Source of the DNA: Selaginella moellendorffii
Taxonomy: Eukaryota > Streptophyta > Lycopodiopsida > Selaginellales > Selaginellaceae
Length of the DNA stretch: 64,000 bases
Reading direction: 5' to 3'
NCBI RefSeq assembly: GCF_000143415.4
Contig: NW_003314277.1
Span: 1,013,068-1,077,067, forward strand
Part shown: piece by piece, positions 11,887 through 21,186 of the stretch
How positions within the stretch are numbered: position 1 is the first letter of the stretch
Layout of the letters: every line of letters starts with the position of its first letter
Notes under the pieces: model-generated
What the model was told of the DNA's origin: nothing
Seen by the model: the letters and a program-made list of their open reading frames with translations, nothing else
Databases searched by the model: none
Position numbers and translations under genes: made by a program

Positions 11887-12028
11887 TGTTGAGATTAGAT
11901 GCTCAGGTAGATGCTTAGCTAGGCAGTTAGGATGATGTGGCATTAGGCAGTTGCCACAGCCCATGTATATATAGCTTCATATATACAATATGAGCAGTCG
12001 TTGCCAGCAGTCGCTGCCTTTTTTATCA
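11887..12028 (+). repeat. Right LTR of the TRIM element
   Basis: 142 bp, identical to 11143-11284. It is preceded by the purine-rich GAGTGGGAG and followed by the target duplication GAGCG. Confidence 0.93.
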
Positions 12029-12374
12029 GAGCGTCCTTGAACTCTACAAGAAAAAAGGATTTTTAGATCACAAAGAAGTTTTATTTACGGTTTTCTACCT
12101 TTGCAGCGCCTGATCTCCTGGTAGATCGAGCAGATGTTGTCCCAGACATTGTGCTTGGACAAGTCGCCAGGGACGACAGAGCAGTTGAGGATGATGCCAT
12201 GGTAGCCAAAGAGGAAATCCTCGAGAGAGAAAGCATCAGGCTCTCGCTGCGATTGAATTGGAGCTTGCCTGCGGGATAGCACCGATTGACGAAGACAAGG
12301 GATGCTTGACGGCACCAGGAGCTCCAGCGCTGCCGCTGCCTGCCGATGGAAACACACGGGATCCTCCATAGCCG

Positions 12375-12640
12375 CAAGGGTAGAGAGAGAGTCACCCTAT
12401 TGGGAGTATATACTATATAGTAAGGGATTCGAACGATACGGAGAGAGAAATGGCGCCAAATATGCATGTAATCATTGATGGCTATAGCGCTCTCGCCATT
12501 CTTCTCGCCTTGCTGTTCGTGTTTGCTGATCATCACAGTCACAAATCTTGCTGCGCCGCAGCCGCCACCGCCACTGGATCGCCAGGAATCCGACCTGCGG
12601 GAGAGCAAAGTGTCGCGCTTAGAGCTTCTCTTAGTTGAGT
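12375..12640 (+). other. Small ORF with hydrophobic N-terminus upstream of the kinesin relic
   Basis: A 62-codon frame (12450-12638) begins MAPNMHVIIDGYSALAILLA and is hydrophobic for about 20 residues, then His/Cys/Ala-rich. Part of it (the CATCACAGTCACAAATCTTG block) also occurs in unit 1 at about 6945. It starts 80 bp from the helicase-like copy 2 start, in the position of the DUF3669 gene in unit 3. It could be a chance frame in the former shared promoter. Confidence 0.25.
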
Positions 12641-12669
12641 CCTGAAAAAGAGTCAATCCCTTTTCCCAG

Positions 12670-14040
12670 GTACTGTGTTTGCGTATGGGCAAACCAGTAG
12701 CGGGAAGACTTACACGATGCAAGGTTCTGCTAATTATCCTGGTATCATCCGAGACGTTTTTGACAGCATATTTTACTGGAGATCGAATCTCGGAATTGTG
12801 AGTTGCTGACTTCTGTTCATTTAGAATTCTAACAGGGAGTTCCTAGTTCGTGTTTCTTACATGGACATTTATAACGAAGAGATGAACGGCCTCTTAACAC
12901 GAGAATTTCAAGGTAACATTTGCAAGTATTTCTCACATTCTTACACTTCATTGTACAGAAGGGGTTGTTTGTTGCTGGACTCAGAGAGGAAGTTGTTAAC
13001 AGTCCTGACCATTCTTAAAGCTTGGAGAAGGTACTAGGAACGCCATAGAGGGGTACTGACATTGTTGCAGCACATCGTCATTTTGGCGAGACGAACATGA
13101 ACAGATACAGTAGTCGATCTCACTCTATATTTCGAATGGTATGTATCGTGAATCACGCACACAAGTCATTGACAACAACAGAAACAGGACTCTGTTCGAG
13201 TGTGGTAAGCCTAGAATGTTACGATCTATACGTTTTCACTATAACTTGTGCTTTTCGATCTAGCCAGTTCTGAGCATGTTGCAAAAACAGGAGCTGGAGG
13301 AGTTCGACTTAAGGAGGGACAACACATTAGCAAGAGTCTCATGACTATTGGAACTGTTAGAAATAAGCTGAGCGAGGGTCCAGGAAAAGGTAACACTTTC
13401 CTCCTCCTAGCTTCATTTTTTTTTCATAAAGGTTATATAGCATACCTGGACAGCAAACTGATGCGCATTCTTTAATCCTCTTTAGACGAACGCGCTGGAC
13501 CAAAAACATGTTTTTGAAAGAATGCCGCAGTTCGATATTGAATGCAAGTTGTTTATCCACAATGCAGAATGCTAGCTTCAGGCTACCGAATCTTTGAGAA
13601 CATACCACGGTCGTTTTGGTCCAACAATGCCAAAGAAGCCACCAGAGGTTATCTTTGATCTAGGGCTCATGAACCAGGCCAAGAGATTCTTTAATGAGGT
13701 GCCACAGCGAGATCTTTGCTCGTAAGGTCACCATTACACTGGGTGACGTAACACTTCAACGACTCAGTGCGTCAAAGTTTCGTATCATCTGTTTCAGATA
13801 CATACAGACGAAACAAACATAACACTTCAATTTGCCTCGAGATCGAAAAAAGCTTCACATGCACGCACGTCAATGAGGTATGTTTTAGTTGGCTGCCTCC
13901 TTGATCCCGGAGGCGCAGTTTGCAGCTGACCAGCCTTCTCATGCGTATTTTTTCATTTGCTGTTTTTGTAGATACAGCTCTCTTAAGCGGCAGGAAAAAG
14001 AAATTAAAGAGCTTCGTGAAAAGTTGTGGTATGTTTGCTC
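12670..14040 (+). pseudogene. Kinesin-7 motor pseudogene between the divergent genes of unit 2
   Basis: Across frameshifts and introns this reads as a kinesin motor in order: the P-loop [16 protein letters not shown] (about 12675), [29 protein letters not shown] (about 12850), LFVAGLREEVVNSP (about 12968), RHFGETNMNRYSSRSHSIFRM (switch I, about 13075), LFDLASSEHVAKTGAGGVRLKEG (switch II region, about 13255), SLMTIGTVRNKLSEG, then DSKLMRIL. TLQFASRSKKASHA follows at about 13828 and the neck coil RQEKEIKELREKL at about 13990. In switch II the usual DLAGSE is DLASSE, and stops and frameshifts interrupt it. The motif order matches the plant kinesin-7 (CENP-E-like) group. It reads toward the DUF3669-like relic. 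Confidence 0.85.
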
Positions 14041-14879
14041 TTAATGTTCTTATTTGAGTCTTGAAAACTTATTTTAGGGGCTATGTTCAGACGATTAACT
14101 TTCTCCTTTTGCAGTAAGAATATCTGAGTTCTTAAGTTCAACAGCTCAAGATGACCATTCGAAGGTGGTTTGTCCTCGGTTTGAATGGTATTTGTTCTGG
14201 AGTACTTTTATCCGTACTTTTATCAGCAGGTTACTCTCCGACAGACATGGTCCCCGCGACAAGTCATTTTGGACGCATGAGCTACAGCGAGATTAACAGA
14301 AAGGTGGTGATTTTCAGTCAGAAAACGATCGTCTTCGTGAATGTAGGACTTTGCAGGTAAATAGTTATTGTTTGATGTTGGATGTTTAACAATTTTATAA
14401 TTTTAGTTGCGAGCAACTGCTTAATGAAATTCAGAAACGGAAGACAATGTATGAATTGGCCGTTGACCCGTGTTCTCGTGGAGGACAGACGCTTAACGTG
14501 TGAATTGTTCATCGGGATATATGCTTGATTTGTAGGTGAAAGGTTTACTTTCTTATAGGAACGCTGGGCTCTCAGATAGCAATCGATGGAACTGCAGTTA
14601 CCAAACTTCAAAAAGTTCCAAAACGTGTACATAACAATTACATGAAGAGAAACACAGTCGAGGATCAAGAGGAAGCCAACAACGAGCTTAACTGTCACAG
14701 GTACCATGAAAATATCAGCGAAAAACATGTTGCGATAGCAAATAAAATTGCTTTTCCTCTTGAATTCATAGGAGCGGAGGTATGAATTACAGATATGGAA
14801 AAGTCAAGGAGCTCTCTTTTGCGTCTTCTGCTATCCAGAAACTATGTTTTGGAGTATTTATTGAGAAAACCCCTTTTAT
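14041..14879 (+). other. Decayed sequence downstream of the kinesin motor
   Basis: Several short open stretches bounded by plausible splice sites (for example TTTTGCAG near 14114) continue the kinesin relic, but none can be matched to a kinesin tail with confidence. No other gene is seen. Confidence 0.35.
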
Positions 14880-15560
14880 CCGAATTACCGATCGCGTGAT
14901 CCAGCTCGAACTCCTGGACAAAGGAGTGCACGGGAATATGAAGTTTGCTTTCAAGAAGAATCAGAGGAGGAGGACTTGGAGCGCGAGTATGATACGCACA
15001 AGGTCGTGTTCGAGTCATGTAGCCGCGTTTCTTCCACCGTCCAGGTCGCTCGCCTCATCGCATTCTTTTCTAGTGCAAACGAGATTGCAAGATCGCTCAA
15101 CGCTTGAAAGCCTACGATGTTCCGGTCATCGTCATGGAGAAGCTGGAGACGTTTGCCATTGTCGGTTCTCTCAGATCACTGGTGGGAGGGGATCGTCAAA
15201 AGGAAGCTGCGTGCCCGAGCCTGCTGTAGGCTTCACAGAAGCCGAAGCAATGGGACTGGATCTTTGCGCCGTGGCCGCTGACTTGGGGTGATTCACTGCA
15301 CACCTCCACCGCACTCTGGGTCTGGACGGCGACGACATCGAAATTCAGCTAGCGTGGGATCCTGTGAGGCGAGATCCGAAGGTGTGTCCTTGATTTCTCT
15401 GACGTGAAGCCCTTCACGACGATCGACAAGGCGGCGAGGAGCATTCTCTACAACGAGAGTTTCTACCCGAGGCCGTCCCAGGAGCTGCTGTGGGCAGCGT
15501 TAGTGCTTCACTACGGTGATCACAAGTTCGTGTGGCGGGTTGAAGAGAATCTATAAATAT
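14880..15560 (+). pseudogene. DUF3669-like gene, copy 2 (frameshifts and stop)
   Basis: Parallels the unit 3 gene from DRVIQLELLDKGVHG (about 14898) through EEDLEREYDTHKVVFES, YLAPEPAVGFTEAEAMGLDL to DIEIQLAWDPVRRDPKV and SFYPRPSQELLW (15460-15490). The frame is broken at several points. A TGA replaces the CGA of copy 3 at about 15290, after AVAADLG. Two bases are missing around 15382, in KVCVLDF. The N-terminal frame does not join the LEREYD frame. Codon 34 of copy 3, a TAG, lies in a stretch that is different here and has no stop. Confidence 0.75.
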
Positions 15561-17965
15561 CATCTATAAATAGATAGTTTGGTATCAAGACTTTCAAAGA
15601 GATTTTCAATATTTAAATGGCAGTGGTTATTTCCCTTTTCTCTAGTGTGTGTATGTCATGTTAATGCTTTACTATATAAATTTTTATATAGTCATAATTT
15701 TATCTTACCAATAAAGTATAAGCAAAATGACTTAAAAGATAATTTATAGAGTTCAAATATAAAAAGAAAAAGCTTATAAATAAGAATGCACTTCATTTTT
15801 CAATCGATATTTAGGGTTAAGCATTTGTAAGTTGACTAAATTTTCCACATTTAACCACACTTCTAACCACTTGGAGGAGTCTCACTCACAACCTCTGTAA
15901 GTTCTATTCTGGACTTAAAGACTTGTTAGCTCCAAGAATGGCATCTATGCCACTTAACCATTACACTTGGTCTAAGTGCTCCATGTGTCAAATCCCAAAA
16001 CCGACACCCTAAGGTACCATCGATATATCAGTCCGTTATGCTAAGGCTATGCCCATTCACTTTGGTCACATCGGTGGTCTAACACCACCTACATCACAAT
16101 CCCGTCTCTCAAAGATTGAGTCATCCATCCATGAGTGATCATCCTAAATCTACTTCTTAACATCTTTAGGATGCCTGCAGACAAGGGGAATAACCTTCCC
16201 CAATATCTCTTTTCCGGTCCCCACTAAGTTCCTTTTTGTCTATGGCCGCATTCGCCAATACTACCACTGGATGAAGGCTCACAGGCCCAACCACCAAGTC
16301 CCACTGTCCACTAGGACTTCCTTACTGTATGATTGTATCCTTGGTTGCCACTCCAGAGGACTACTTCTCTTCCTTTCCACAGTTTGGGATTTTAGGATAA
16401 CATTTCAAAACACCGTGGCTCTACGCGAGCCTCCTGGGTACTTTCCCCACCTTCCGCCTTTAGGTGCTCTAGCCATGAGCTTAGAGCAAAGTTCTGTTGA
16501 GCCACGTCAAATATCCAAGTAGGTAGTGCCACCCACACTTGGATTAGGAGCATCGATTATTCGATCTTTCGAGGGAACTAAAGTTGGCTTTTGAACACTT
16601 CGTCAAGCTATCCCGATTATCAGTTTATATTCACTCTAACCTTGGACTTCCCAATGGTCATCCCATCACCTAACAGCTGGGTATGGCATTCTTGGGCCAA
16701 ACTGGCTCTATTGGGTTCCAACCCCCACACTCTCCCTACTATACTTTTGGAACCCTTTGCAGCCCGCACCCCCCCCCCCTTCCCCCCCCCCCCGGGGGAC
16801 AATTGCTTTGGGCTTTCATTCAATAGCCTATATTAGTATTTGGACTCGGACTTGGTCTTGGTTCCGATTTTGGACTTGGACTCGGGCTCGGTCTCGGTCT
16901 TGGATCCATCTCGGGTCCATCTCAGACTCCATCTCGGGTCTATATTGGGTCCATCTTAGATTCCATCTCGAACTCCATCTCGGGTCCATCTTAGGTCCAT
17001 CTTAGACTCCATTTCAACTCCATCCCAAACTCTTCCATGTGTCATGTGTTGGTCCTCTTGTGTCCCTTTTTTAAAGACTCACTTATTGCTCGTTTTGTGT
17101 TTGTTCTTCGAGCCCTTTGTTGGGAATTCCACTCTCGCTCTCGGCCTTTCAAGTTAGAACTTTTAATCCAAACGTGTTACACTCGTTTGACTTTCGCTTT
17201 GGCCACTACCACGTGGCACCTTTTCGGCTCCACTTTGGGGCTTAGGGATTTTGTGTCTCACAACATCCTTGGGTTAAAATAGTACTAAATCCATGGGTTT
17301 AAATTTAAAACCTTATTTAAGACCTTACATAGAGTTTTATTTGCTTTCACAAACACACAAGTTACTAATGCTATGACAAGTTACTAATGTTATATTTTGA
17401 GATTAGTATTTGGCAAGCATTTTTCCATTGATCCAAGTGGAGTTTACTTAACACTTATGCAACAATAACATTCAAACTTTTATTATCATCAAATTTATAA
17501 GTAGAAAATAGATTATTTAAAGTTAGTATATTTTCTCAATCTTACTATATATGGTTTATCCAAATGGCTCTTTGTTCAGTGGAACAGACCATATAAAGTG
17601 TTTTGACACAAATTTATGAAATTTAGCACAATATTCAATAAATTGATCCTCTAAAAATTGTATATATACAATAGTTAAAACATTTTATATAAAAGGATAA
17701 AAAAATACATTGCCATCATTTTATGTATCCCCAATGTTAACATCCTTTAATAGGATTTATTGCTATGAGCTTTGAAAAGATCTGACATCCCAGGAAAAAA
17801 AAATAGACTATACATTCTTTTCTCAAAAACAGATGGAATACAAAAATGTACAAAATATTTGATTAGTCATTTATATAGAAGAGTGAAATCCAGCAACAGG
17901 GCAGCCAAATCTTTTTTCAGGACTGGAAAATCTGCTCCGTGATTACCCTTTGCAGGCAGATGTTT
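15560..17965. repeat. Left flank of unit 3 (repeat F, split by an LTR)
   Basis: Same flank as 3790-4770, in two pieces: 15560-15825 and 17266-17965, separated by the LTR at 15826-17265. It joins the end of copy 2 of the DUF3669-like gene directly to the unit 3 helicase-like gene. This defines the tandem repeat period. Confidence 0.75.
15826..17265 (-). mobile_element. Solo or truncated gypsy LTR in the unit 3 flank
   Basis: About 1.44 kb in the same orientation as the LTR at 57696-59500 and alignable to it over long stretches (the TCTCACTCA.AACCT.T start, GGTCTAAGTGCTCCA.GTGTC, TATACTTTTGGAACCC, TATTAGTATTTGGAC). On the minus strand it begins TGTTGTGAGACA and ends CTTACA, giving TG..CA ends. 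A poly-C tract at 16769-16800 and a TCGG-rich minisatellite at 16840-17035 match the same arrangement at 58704-59040. No internal gag/pol is present and I see no clear 5-bp target duplication, so a solo LTR that has lost its duplication or a truncated copy are both possible. Confidence 0.75.
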
Positions 17966-18009
17966 AGTTTTAATTCTTAGAACAAGGGATGACCAGCTTT
18001 CTCTTTTTC

Positions 18010-20024
18010 TTACCTCTTTCTCCGCGGTGGCTTCTTTCCATTCAGACGATGGTCTTTTGCAACCAGAAGATCAACCTCGAAACCAAGGCTCCTTTCAAAC
18101 TCGTGCATCAAACAAACTTCAAGCTCAGAGCAGATGCTCACCACCTTTCTCGTCCAAAGGATCCTGTGCACGCCTGCTCTCGCCAAATACCCATCCGCGG
18201 ACTCCGGCATGTCAAAGTTGATAACATGCTGCCTTCCACTGTAGATTATGTTGGTGATTAGAAGCAAACCACGCTGGCGAAAAGCCCGATTCGTCTCTTC
18301 AATGCAGTGCTGCGGCATGCCAGTGTGCGTTGCAGCCACTTTAAAATCCGCACGTTCCATCCCAGAAGCAACCAGTTCCACCTGCGATACCGAGTTGCAA
18401 TACACTGTCACTGTATCGCTCCTGATCCGAAACAACTTCCACACTTCCCCGAGCTTGGAGAGCTTGTCACTAGCGCTCTTGACAGCTGCATAGAAGTGCT
18501 TGACTGAGCTTACGGTGAAGGCTGGCCTGGGAATCCTGCTCGTCTCGCCCTTGCAGAACCTTGTGACGATATCTTCTACACCAGGAGATGGGTCTAGGGA
18601 GTGGATCCCCAAGATCACGTCTCGGCTCCAAAGGATGGAGCATATTGCCTCCACATGTACTTTCTGTGTGGAAACCAGCACATTGGTTTCTACGAGAACG
18701 GCTCTGTGTGGCTTCCAAGTCGTGCTGGCCCCGCACAGTGCTTCCTGCATCCTGTCCGGAGTCCCGAGTACAATTCCGGGTGAAAGTTCATTCATGATCG
18801 CTGGCTCGCTGAGGTAAGTCACCTTAACTTCAAACAGTCCCAGGCCGTCCACGAAGGCCTGCAACAGCTCCAAAAGCTGAGGAATCCGGTGGCCTGGAGC
18901 GAGAACTATTGAGGCGGTGCTTGTTGAATCGGGAATGAGGCCCGGCATGAAGGCCAGGATGCCAGACCAGTCCTGGCACACAACGTTGCGTCGAAACACG
19001 GAGAAATTCTGGACCGCATTGCAGAAGCACGGGTCAAGGAAACCAGAGCAGCACGCTGCTTCTGAAACAATCAAAGCGAACTCCAGATGAAGAAAACAGA
19101 AAGAAGCGAAGATACATACCTGGGAGTGACAACTCTATCGCCCGCAATAGCTCTTTGCTCATGTTGATCGCTTCCCAGGGAGCAAGGTAATTGATTACAT
19201 CCAACTTGGCAGGCCTGACAGTACAGAAGTTTAAGAGAGGTTGAGGCTAAACAAGGCGAACCTGCAAGGAGAAGGTTTCAGTGATACCGGGAGACTGAAA
19301 AACAGGAGGGACTCTATCAGGTCCATAACCTGTCAAGCACACCGTCAGATCGACTAAAGCACTGAAAGGAGCAAAACACCTACTCGGCTGAAAAACTCGG
19401 GGTTGTCGTCGTCAACAAGAACAAGCGCTAGAAGTGTCATGCTGGCCTTCAGCTTGCGAGCCTCTTGGGGGCTCGCCACAACTATATCCAGACGATCCAG
19501 CATCCACTGGTGCTCCTCCATGCTTCCCACCAGCTTCCAAGGGTGGTAGTAGCAACGCAAAACCTCCACAAAGTGTTTCACATTGGCTGGAGCTGTGACG
19601 ACGAGCATGTTGTCAAAGACGTTGGATCTTGGCCTGACCAAACGCAGCAGTAGCTCGAGGAGGCGCACGGACTTGACCGGAGGCGGAGCGTCCTTGAACT
19701 CTACAAAAAGGAGGAGTTTTACATAAAAGAGAAGCTTTTTTTTTACGGTTTTCTACCTTTGCAGCGCTCAATTCCGCGGTAGATCGAACAGATGTTGTCC
19801 CAGATACTGTGCTTGGACAAGTTGCCAGGGATGACAGAGCAGTTGAGGATGATGCCATGGTAACCAAAGAGGAAATCCTCGAGAGAGAAAGCATCAGGCT
19901 CTCGCTGCGATTGAATTGGAGCTTGCCTGCGGGATAGCACCGAATGAAGGAGAAAAGGGATGCTTGACGGCACCAGGAGCTCCAGCGCCGCCGCCTGCCG
20001 ATGGAAACACACGGGATCCTCCAT
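18010..20024 (-). CDS. Divergent eIF4A-like DEAD-box pseudo-helicase, copy 3 (intact)
   Basis: Exons (minus strand) 20024-19757, 19700-19384, 19329-19262, 19214-19120 and 19061-18010 all have GT..AG borders and sum to 1800 bp, 600 codons including stop. The C-terminal two thirds follow eIF4A-type DEAD-box helicases. They contain a Q-motif-like stretch (INMSKELLRAIEL), NVVCQDWSG where AQAQSGTGKT is expected, IVLAPGHR for motif Ia, VLGTPDRM for motif Ib (TPGR), VLVETN in place of DEAD, then a helicase-C half with AATHTGMPQ, LLITNIIYSG and NFDMPESADGYLARAG (RxGR region). Walker A GKT, DEAD and SAT are all missing, so ATPase activity is unlikely. The N-terminal ~230 residues are unrecognised and end in a second TPxR-like stretch (DIVVASPQEARKL). 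It may bind RNA or a partner without unwinding. Confidence 0.8.
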
Positions 20025-20076
20025 AGCCGCGGGGTGCCGAGTATATGGGTAGACTATTTAGGGTAAATATAGCAGC
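20025..20076. promoter_or_regulatory. 52-bp divergent intergenic region shared by two start codons
   Basis: Only 52 bp separate the start codon of the helicase-like gene (minus, 20024) from the ATG of the DUF3669-like gene (plus, 20077). It contains AGTATATGG and TTTAGGGTAAATATAG, possible TATA-like and telobox-like elements. Transcription start sites for each gene probably lie inside the other gene's 5' end, implying overlapping 5' transcripts or use of downstream starts. Confidence 0.6.
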
Positions 20077-20865
20077 ATGGACTTGGATTCCTTGTTTGTC
20101 CGAGGGGAAGATCGCGTCATCCAGCTTCACTACCTCGACACAGGAACGCACGGCAGCGTTTATTGCTGGAGGAACTAGGCATTCAAGGTGGGATCCCCGG
20201 AGAATTCCCTGGGGGATCTGGAGCGTGAGTTCCAAGCGCAGAACTTGGTGTTTCAATCGTGGGACAGTGCTTCTTCCACCATCGAGATCACCCGGCCGAT
20301 CGCATTCTTCCCCCGTGCAGATAGGATGGCAGATTCCCTTGGCGTGGAGCTCCGTGGCTTGAAAGCCTACGATGTTCCAGTGATGATCACGGAGAAGCTC
20401 GAGCCTTTGCCGTCGTCGATTCTCTCCGATCAGTGGTGGGAGGGAGAAAGAACCTGCCGCTTGTATCTCGGATCGTCGGAAGGAAGCTGGGCGCCCGAGC
20501 CTGCGGTAGGCTACACAGAAGCCGAGGCAATGGGACTGGATCTTTACGCCGTGGCGGCTGACTTGGGGCGATTCACGGCACACCTCCACCGCGGCCTGGG
20601 TCTGGACGGGGACGACATCGAAATTCAGCTAGCGTGGGATCCTGTGAAGCGAGCACCCAAGGTATGTGTCCTCGATTTCTCTGACGTGAAGCCCTTGACG
20701 ACGATGGCGAGGAGCATTCTCTACAACGAGAGTTTCTACCCGAGGCCGTCCCAGGAGCTGCTGTGGGCAGCGTTCGCGCTTCACTACGGCGATCACAAGT
20801 TCGCGCGGCGGGTTGAAGAGATCTACAGCGACGAGAAGGAGGAGCTCTTCGAGAATTTCTCATGA
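20077..20865 (+). CDS. DUF3669-like protein (fungal-type domain), copy 3, with an in-frame TAG
   Basis: A single frame of 262 codons from ATG 20077 is open except for TAG at 20176-20178 (codon 34). The part after the stop (20188-20865) is fully open. The order of motifs fits the family I know as DUF3669, mainly from ascomycete fungi: HGSVY, then AFKVGSPENSLGDLEREF, ITEKLEPLPSSIL, TCRLYLG, EAMGLDLYAVAADLGRFTAHLH, GDDIEIQLAWDP, KVCVLDFSDVKPL, NESFYPRP, LLWAAFALHYGDHKFA. The last four correspond to the DVEFVLG, LDF.Q and PYYPRP..LW..F signature. Function is unknown. It is divergently paired with the pseudo-helicase. The TAG could be a disabling mutation, a read-through codon, or avoided by a downstream start. 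Fungal-like ancestry is inferred from recall, not a search. Confidence 0.6.
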
Positions 20866-21186
20866 TCTAAGATCATTGTTTTTTCTTTTTCTTAGCTAGA
20901 AAACTATAGAGATCTATGGCTGTTGTATCAAATTCTTGCCTCTCTTGGTGTTAGCTAGCCCAAGAGCTACGGAAACTTACAATGTATGTTTCTTTCCTTC
21001 GTGATCGGAGTTTCGCAATATTTGGATCATCCATAGCCCGCGAATATCCAGTTGCCGGGCGAGAATATGCCAGTTTTTGTTTCCCGCGAATATTCGGCGT
21101 CAAACACACAAAAAAGTTTGTGTGGCCACGTAGGGCTTTCTCTGGAAATTTTAGGGTTCGTGGGGGGCGTGTTTGCTGGGGCGGAT
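20866..21186 (+). promoter_or_regulatory. 5' region of the 21187 gene (duplicated in unit 1)
   Basis: Upstream region and probable 5' UTR of the next gene, containing ATTTTAGGGTTCGTGG (telobox core) about 40 bp before the start at 21187. An in-frame upstream ATG at 21052 is also present. The first ~290 bp have a copy at 8320-8600. Confidence 0.55.

Larger units (their letters stand above)
11143..12028. mobile_element. TRIM (terminal-repeat retrotransposon in miniature), complete and recent
   Basis: Two identical 142-bp LTRs (11143-11284 and 11887-12028) start TGTTGAGATT and end TTTTATCA, giving the TG..CA ends. The element is flanked by a perfect 5-bp target duplication GAGCG (11138-11142 and 12029-12033). 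The empty site is visible in copies 1 and 3, where GGCGGAGCGTCC is uninterrupted. A primer-binding site complementary to initiator Met tRNA (TGGTATCGGAGCAC) begins at 11285 directly after the left LTR. A purine stretch GAGTGGGAG precedes the right LTR. The 602-bp interior encodes no gag or pol, so it depends on proteins from another element. LTR identity indicates a young insertion. Confidence 0.95.
9433..12369 (-). pseudogene. eIF4A-like pseudo-helicase, copy 2 (frameshift and TRIM insertion)
   Basis: Copy 2 of the gene described at 18010-20024. The last exon is open (ORF 9433-10530) and keeps NVVCQDWSG, IVLAPGHR, IVIGTPDRM, VLVETD and NFDMPESADEYLARAG. Exon 1 starts at 12369 and has a GCx-rich insertion (RQAAAALELL). 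Two lesions are in exon 2. An 8-bp deletion near 10988 removes part of HPWKLVGSMEE and shifts the frame. A complete 886-bp TRIM retrotransposon (11143-12028) is inserted a few codons after the exon 2 acceptor. The deletion must have been tolerated, so the gene may already have been dead when the TRIM arrived. Confidence 0.85.
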
